A stretch of DNA of 9,128 bases from Bacteriovoracaceae bacterium (GTDB lineage Bacteria; Bdellovibrionota; UBA1018), in the NCBI GenBank assembly GCA_947500275.1, contig CANMSW010000082.1:1-9128 (forward strand), read 5' to 3'. The first letter of the stretch is position 1, and each line of letters begins with the position of its first letter. The position numbers and the translations under genes were made by a program. Shown here piece by piece: positions 7,194-9,128 of the stretch. The notes under the pieces were generated by a model. That model searched no databases. It had not been told where the DNA came from and saw only the letters and a list, made by a program, of their open reading frames with translations.

Positions 7194-7218
7194 TGTCCTC
7201 CTTCGAAAGGATGCGACA
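7194..7218. repeat. Interrupted inverted repeat in the divergent intergenic region
   Basis: TCCTT (7199-7203), CGA, then AAGGA (7207-7211) form a perfect five-base inverted repeat. Outside it TGTC (7194-7197) pairs with GACA (7215-7218) across small unpaired bases. It may be an operator or an RNA hairpin if transcription of the plus-strand genes starts upstream. It is not followed by a T-run, so it is not an intrinsic terminator. The rest of the 280-base region 7021-7300 holds no gene I can support. Confidence 0.3.
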
Positions 7219-7222
7219 GATA

Positions 7223-7250
7223 TTGCGAAACCCGATCAGCGATCTTAATC
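7223..7250 (+). promoter_or_regulatory. Candidate promoter of the CxxC protein / HAMP protein pair
   Basis: TTGCGA (7223-7228, four of six to the -35 consensus), 15-16 bases, then CTTAAT/TTAATC (7244-7250). A start near 7257 would give a leader of about 44 nt before ATG 7301. The match is modest and was picked by eye. Confidence 0.25.
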
Positions 7251-7300
7251 TTTTCTTCAGCTTCTCTCAGAATGGATCAACCCCGGGGTAACGTACCGTT

Positions 7301-7669
7301 ATGGCAACATCGAAAATGAGAATGAGCGCTCTTCTGTTGGTTCTCGTTGCGTATCAGTTCATGACTATTGAATTAAGCGCACAGGAAAGCGGGACAGCGT
7401 CGTCGCCACCAGCGAATCCGGGCGCCCCCGTCTCAGCCGAAGGTTGTGGAGCGTGTCCCGAAACGGACGCTTTGAATCGGCTTCGCAGCGAAGTTCAGAG
7501 CCTAGAAGACCTCGATAAAAGAAATCGGCTATTTATAGATAAGAACCCTTCAGACGAAGGAAATAAACGTAAGGCCATCTCCAACCTCACGATCATCGCA
7601 ATCAAGATCGAAACCGCTAATAACTACATTCAAGCCATTTTCAACAAGTGCCCCGCCTGTCGAACCTGA
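7301..7669 (+). CDS. Small exported protein with CxxC motifs at both ends of a predicted helical hairpin, function unknown
   Basis: Not recognised. 122 residues from ATG 7301; ATGs at 7316 and 7322 (codons 6 and 8) would give a more compact signal peptide, and no Shine-Dalgarno decides. Signal peptide: basic KMRM, hydrophobic SALLLVLVAYQF, cleavage after IELSA. A short Pro/Ala/Ser linker (31-46) follows. The mature core starts with C49-G-A-C52, continues with two amphipathic helices (about 54-78 and 88-115) separated by NPSDEGN, and ends with C117-P-A-C120 two residues from the C-terminus. The two CxxC pairs would meet at the open end of such a hairpin and could bind one zinc ion or iron, or form disulfides; this is inference. 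Mature size about 95 residues. TAACG-TAC-CGTTA, a small palindrome, covers 7289-7301 at the start codon. The HAMP gene begins 10 nt after the stop, so the pair is an operon. Confidence 0.7.
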   Translation: MATSKMRMSALLLVLVAYQFMTIELSAQESGTASSPPANPGAPVSAEGCGACPETDALNRLRSEVQSLEDLDKRNRLFIDKNPSDEGNKRKAISNLTIIAIKIETANNYIQAIFNKCPACRT

Positions 7670-7679
7670 GGACCAACCC

Positions 7680-8165
7680 ATGCAAAATACTCCACTCAAG
7701 AAACCTGCCTTCAAGCGTAGCTGGAAGAACTTTCTCATCGACCCAAAATTTCAGCTCCGATATGCATTTTGGTTAAGCGGCACAGGCGTAATTCTCGTCG
7801 CGGCAATTACCGTCGTTTTTTATTCCTATATCCGAAACAACTACGCTGTACTCGTCGACCTCAGTCCGATGACCGACGATGCCAAGGCGCTGCTTTACGA
7901 TGAGCTCAATCAAATCATCGTCCGACTGGCGGCGATCTCGACCGTATTCATTTTGATGATGACTTTCTTAGGGGTCATCATTTCCCATCGAGCTGCAGGC
8001 GCAGTATATCACTTCAAGAAAGTCTTCCGCCTGATCGGTGAAGGTAAAGTCGATGAACGCATCCAACTTCGCCCGGGAGACGACTTCCAGGACGCAGCTG
8101 CCGATTTCAATCAGATGATGGACCGCTTACGCGATCTCCAGGGCCGAACGAACCCTCCTCAGTGA
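7680..8165 (+). CDS. Two-TM membrane protein ending in a HAMP domain, no output domain
   Basis: 161 residues, inner membrane. A basic cytoplasmic N-terminus contains FLIDPKFQLRY (18-28), a motif I associate with small HAMP and chemoreceptor-like proteins of delta-type bacteria. TM1 is about 29-50, followed by a short periplasmic segment of some 30 residues (51-81), too small for a known sensor domain. TM2 is about 82-102. Residues 103-152 fit HAMP: a first amphipathic helix (HRAAGAVYHFKKVFRLIGEGK), a connector with E126-R-I and a Gly, and a second helix ending FNQMMDRLRDLQG. Nothing follows but nine polar residues, so there is no kinase, methyl-accepting or cyclase domain. The start is supported by GAGGA (7668-7672) seven bases before ATG, overlapping the stop of the CxxC gene. 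It probably relays a signal to, or forms a complex with, a partner elsewhere; the exported CxxC protein is the obvious candidate ligand or partner. Confidence 0.85.
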   Translation: MQNTPLKKPAFKRSWKNFLIDPKFQLRYAFWLSGTGVILVAAITVVFYSYIRNNYAVLVDLSPMTDDAKALLYDELNQIIVRLAAISTVFILMMTFLGVIISHRAAGAVYHFKKVFRLIGEGKVDERIQLRPGDDFQDAAADFNQMMDRLRDLQGRTNPPQ

Positions 8166-8234
8166 AAAAATTGACTCAATCGAAAAAAAACTGACGTTTC
8201 TGCTTGGCGGATCTTAGATTCGCTTATAAAAAAC

Positions 8235-8262
8235 TTGTGCAGGCTTAGGTTGCAGGTAAACT
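8235..8262 (+). promoter_or_regulatory. Candidate dksA promoter
   Basis: TTGTGC (8235-8240), 16 bases, then TAAACT (8257-8262, four of six to TATAAT), preceded by an A-rich run that could be an UP element. A second possibility just upstream is TTGGCG (8204-8209) with TATAAA (8225-8230) at 15 bases. Either gives dksA a leader of about 100-130 nt containing the hairpins below. By eye only. Confidence 0.3.
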
Positions 8263-8272
8263 TTCTGAAATG

Positions 8273-8349
8273 ATCGGCCCCCGGATAGGGCCGATGGGAC
8301 CGCCTCTCCGGACAGCGATGACGCTTATCCAGGGGAATATTTAGGTCCC
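8273..8349 (+). promoter_or_regulatory. Structured 5' leader of dksA (multi-hairpin RNA)
   Basis: Three nested or successive pairings are readable. ATCGGCCC (8273-8280) pairs perfectly with GGGCCGAT (8288-8295) over a seven-base loop. GGGACC (8296-8301) pairs with GGTCCC (8344-8349). Inside that, AGCG-ATGA-CGCT (8314-8325) forms a small hairpin flanked by GGA/TCC (8310-8312 and 8328-8330). The first stem is not followed by a T-run, so it does not look like a terminator for the HAMP gene. The last paired base is 19 nt before the dksA ATG, just ahead of the purine-rich ribosome-binding region, so folding could control translation. No known riboswitch class is recognised. Confidence 0.5.
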
Positions 8350-8368
8350 GGAAGGAAAAGAGAAGAGT

Positions 8369-8731
8369 ATGGATGCTAAGACTCTGGCCCGTTTCCGTGG
8401 TGCCCTGATCGCTGAGAAACAGCGTCTTCTGAATAATTCGAAGAACGCCTTAAAGAGTGAAATCTCTTTGTCTCCCGACGATCTCTCTGACGAGACCGAT
8501 CTTGCGGCCAGCGAGATCAATCAAAATCTCATCTTTAAACTCAGAGACAGGGAACGCCAACTGATGGCGAAAATCGACGAAGCTCTCGATCGCATGGACG
8601 AAGGAACCTTCGGAACTTGCGAGGATTGCGAAGAGCCTATTGAACCAAAGCGCTTGGAAGCCCGCCCGGTTTCCACTCTCTGCGTCGCCTGCAAAGAAAA
8701 ACTCGAACACCGTCAAAAGATTTACGCCTAA
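8369..8731 (+). CDS. dksA: RNA polymerase-binding transcription factor DksA
   Basis: Binds in the RNA polymerase secondary channel and, with ppGpp, adjusts transcription in starvation. 120 residues, shorter than E. coli DksA (151) because the N-terminal part is reduced. The coiled coil spans about 5-77. Its tip carries D41-E-T-D44-L-A46, matching the functional D71-x-x-D74-x-A76 of E. coli DksA, which argues for a true DksA rather than a TraR-like or unrelated zinc protein. The zinc finger has C84, C87, C105 and C108 all present (GTCEDC ... EARPVSTLCVAC), with the family signature RLEARP at 95-100. The ATG at 8369 follows a purine-rich stretch with AAGGA 12 bases upstream. The leader is structured and an intrinsic terminator lies downstream, so this is probably a monocistronic gene. 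The short form with DETDLAASE is like those I associate with Deltaproteobacteria and Bdellovibrionota. Confidence 0.95.
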   Translation: MDAKTLARFRGALIAEKQRLLNNSKNALKSEISLSPDDLSDETDLAASEINQNLIFKLRDRERQLMAKIDEALDRMDEGTFGTCEDCEEPIEPKRLEARPVSTLCVACKEKLEHRQKIYA

Positions 8732-8738
8732 TCACGCA

Positions 8739-8751
8739 GGGGCGGAGCCCC
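8739..8751 (+). repeat. GC-rich hairpin just after dksA
   Basis: GGGGC-GGA-GCCCC, a five-pair GC stem eight bases after the dksA stop. ACGC (8734-8737) and GCGT (8757-8760) could extend it with a bulge. There is no T-run, so on its own it may protect the mRNA 3' end or pause polymerase before the true terminator downstream. Confidence 0.45.
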
Positions 8752-8807
8752 CGTTGGCGTAACCAAGGAAAACCAAGCTTTTCTCGCGGATAGCTCGGTC
8801 AATCCAC

Positions 8808-8852
8808 CAAATGGCTCTCACCAAGGACTAGGTGTGGGCCATTTGCTTTTTT
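8808..8852 (+). terminator. Intrinsic terminator of dksA
   Basis: CAAATGGC (8808-8815) pairs perfectly with GCCATTTG (8838-8845). Inside, CTCACC (8817-8822) pairs with GGTGTG (8831-8836) with a single mismatch. The stem is followed directly by C and six T (8847-8852). A long two-part stem plus T-run is a textbook Rho-independent terminator on the plus strand, separating dksA from lon. The stem is also symmetric enough to act partly in reverse, but there is no matching T-run on the other strand. Confidence 0.85.
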
Positions 8853-8897
8853 GGGGCATCAACCCCTTTACTCCCCATCGCCATCTTCCTGTCGACA

Positions 8898-8929
8898 TTG
8901 TCAAAAAAAGGCCCGTTTTTCTGTATATT
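8898..8929 (+). promoter_or_regulatory. Candidate lon promoter
   Basis: TTGTCA (8898-8903, five of six to the -35 box) precedes an AT-rich TGTATATT (8922-8929). Spacing is 18 bases to TGTATA or 20 to TATATT, so the -10 choice is not clean. It lies after the dksA terminator and about 115-120 nt before the lon ATG. I see no clear heat-shock sigma-32 promoter or CIRCE operator. Confidence 0.35.
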
Positions 8930-9004
8930 TAGGTGCGAACTACCCACGAAGAGTTCTCAAGTCAGTGCGCTTTTCTTCCGAATCTTTCTTTGAAGTCAGA
9001 CAGC

Positions 9005-9022
9005 TCACCCGCCCCTGGGTGA
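9005..9022 (+). promoter_or_regulatory. Hairpin in the lon leader
   Basis: TCACCC (9005-9010) pairs perfectly with GGGTGA (9017-9022) across GCCCCT, ending 28 nt before the lon ATG. There is no T-run, so it is not a terminator. It may be part of a larger fold that also involves the start region. Confidence 0.4.
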
Positions 9023-9050
9023 ACTTGAACAACAACGGAGACTTTCGGGA

Positions 9051-9128
9051 ATGGTAACTAATTACGACGGCGAACAGGTTGAGATCCCAGAAACCCTGCC
9101 CATGCTCCCTGTCCGCGATATTGTAGTG
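9051..9128 (+). CDS. lon: ATP-dependent protease Lon, first 26 codons, cut by window edge
   Basis: Lon is a cytoplasmic AAA+ serine protease that degrades misfolded and regulatory proteins. Only the N-terminus is visible: MVTNYDGEQVEIPETLPMLP followed by VRDIVV. The segment LPMLPVRDIVV is the characteristic opening of the Lon substrate-binding (LAN) domain (consensus LPLLPLRDxVVFP). GGAG at 9037-9040, ten bases before ATG, is the likely ribosome-binding site. The AAA and protease domains, with the Ser-Lys dyad, lie beyond the window. The call rests on 26 residues, but the motif is specific. Confidence 0.9.
   Translation, partial: MVTNYDGEQVEIPETLPMLPVRDIVV

Larger units (their letters stand above)
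8732..9050. other. Intergenic region between dksA and lon (319 bases)
   Basis: No gene is supported here. Reading from left to right it contains a GC-rich hairpin, a short tandem AACCAAG (8761-8767 and 8771-8777, ten bases apart), the strong terminator at 8808-8852, a weak GGGG-CATCAA-CCCC pairing (8853-8866), a candidate promoter and the lon leader with a hairpin near its end. An open plus-strand frame at 8851-9057 starts in the terminator T-run and ignores all these signals, so it is not called. Confidence 0.7.

Noticed and set aside
8343..8366. Resemblance to the conserved loop of SRP RNA (GGTCCCGGAAGGAA near the dksA start)
   Set aside because: There is an extra C, and the matching 3' strand of an SRP RNA would have to lie in the dksA coding region; the purine stretch is better explained as ribosome-binding region.
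8786..8806. tRNA-like start (GCGGATAGCTCGGTC)
   Set aside because: No anticodon arm, T-arm consensus or acceptor pairing follows; the sequence runs straight into the terminator stem.
8851..9057. Open plus-strand frame before lon
   Set aside because: Starts within the T-run of the terminator, spans the candidate promoter and hairpin, and overlaps the lon start in another frame; no recognisable protein features.

Overview
The window (9,128 bases, roughly balanced GC) carries ten protein genes packed closely on both strands, two of them cut by the window edges. The organism is a Gram-negative bacterium. The evidence is a TolC-type outer-membrane channel, a beta-barrel protein ending in Phe, a likely lipoprotein, a periplasmic S13 D,D-carboxypeptidase and a DksA. 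The DksA is the short form I associate with the former Deltaproteobacteria / Bdellovibrionota (about 120 residues, coiled-coil tip D-x-x-D-L-A-A, four-Cys zinc finger). That placement is an inference from protein style only; no rRNA or phage marker is present, and I see no insertion sequence, CRISPR array or tRNA.

Left part (1-4324). On the minus strand glmU is followed after 3 nt by glmS (cut at the left edge), a coupled amino-sugar operon that makes glucosamine-6-phosphate and UDP-GlcNAc for peptidoglycan and LPS. Head-to-head with it on the plus strand is a small Cys-rich probable lipoprotein gene whose best start codon shares the tetranucleotide CATG with the glmU start. It is followed by a dacB-like penicillin-binding protein gene. 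Precursor synthesis and cell-wall trimming are therefore neighbours.

Middle part (4349-7020, minus strand). A TolC-family channel gene overlaps, by ATGA, a gene for an eight-strand-sized outer-membrane barrel with a long Ser/Pro-rich periplasmic linker. No inner-membrane pump or adaptor gene is adjacent. Upstream of tolC lie two 10-bp direct repeats 31 bp apart, a candidate operator.

Right part (7301-9128, plus strand). A two-gene unit encodes a small exported protein, predicted to be a helical hairpin with a CxxC pair at each end, and a minimal two-TM plus HAMP membrane protein without any output domain. After a gap with a strongly structured leader comes dksA, then a clear intrinsic terminator, and then the first 26 codons of lon with its own long leader. 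DksA (ppGpp-linked transcription control) and Lon (protein quality control) are stress functions.

The least explained parts, and the best candidates for something undescribed, are the CxxC-hairpin/HAMP pair, the TolC/barrel pair and the RNA leader of dksA. Most of the rest is core metabolism and envelope housekeeping.
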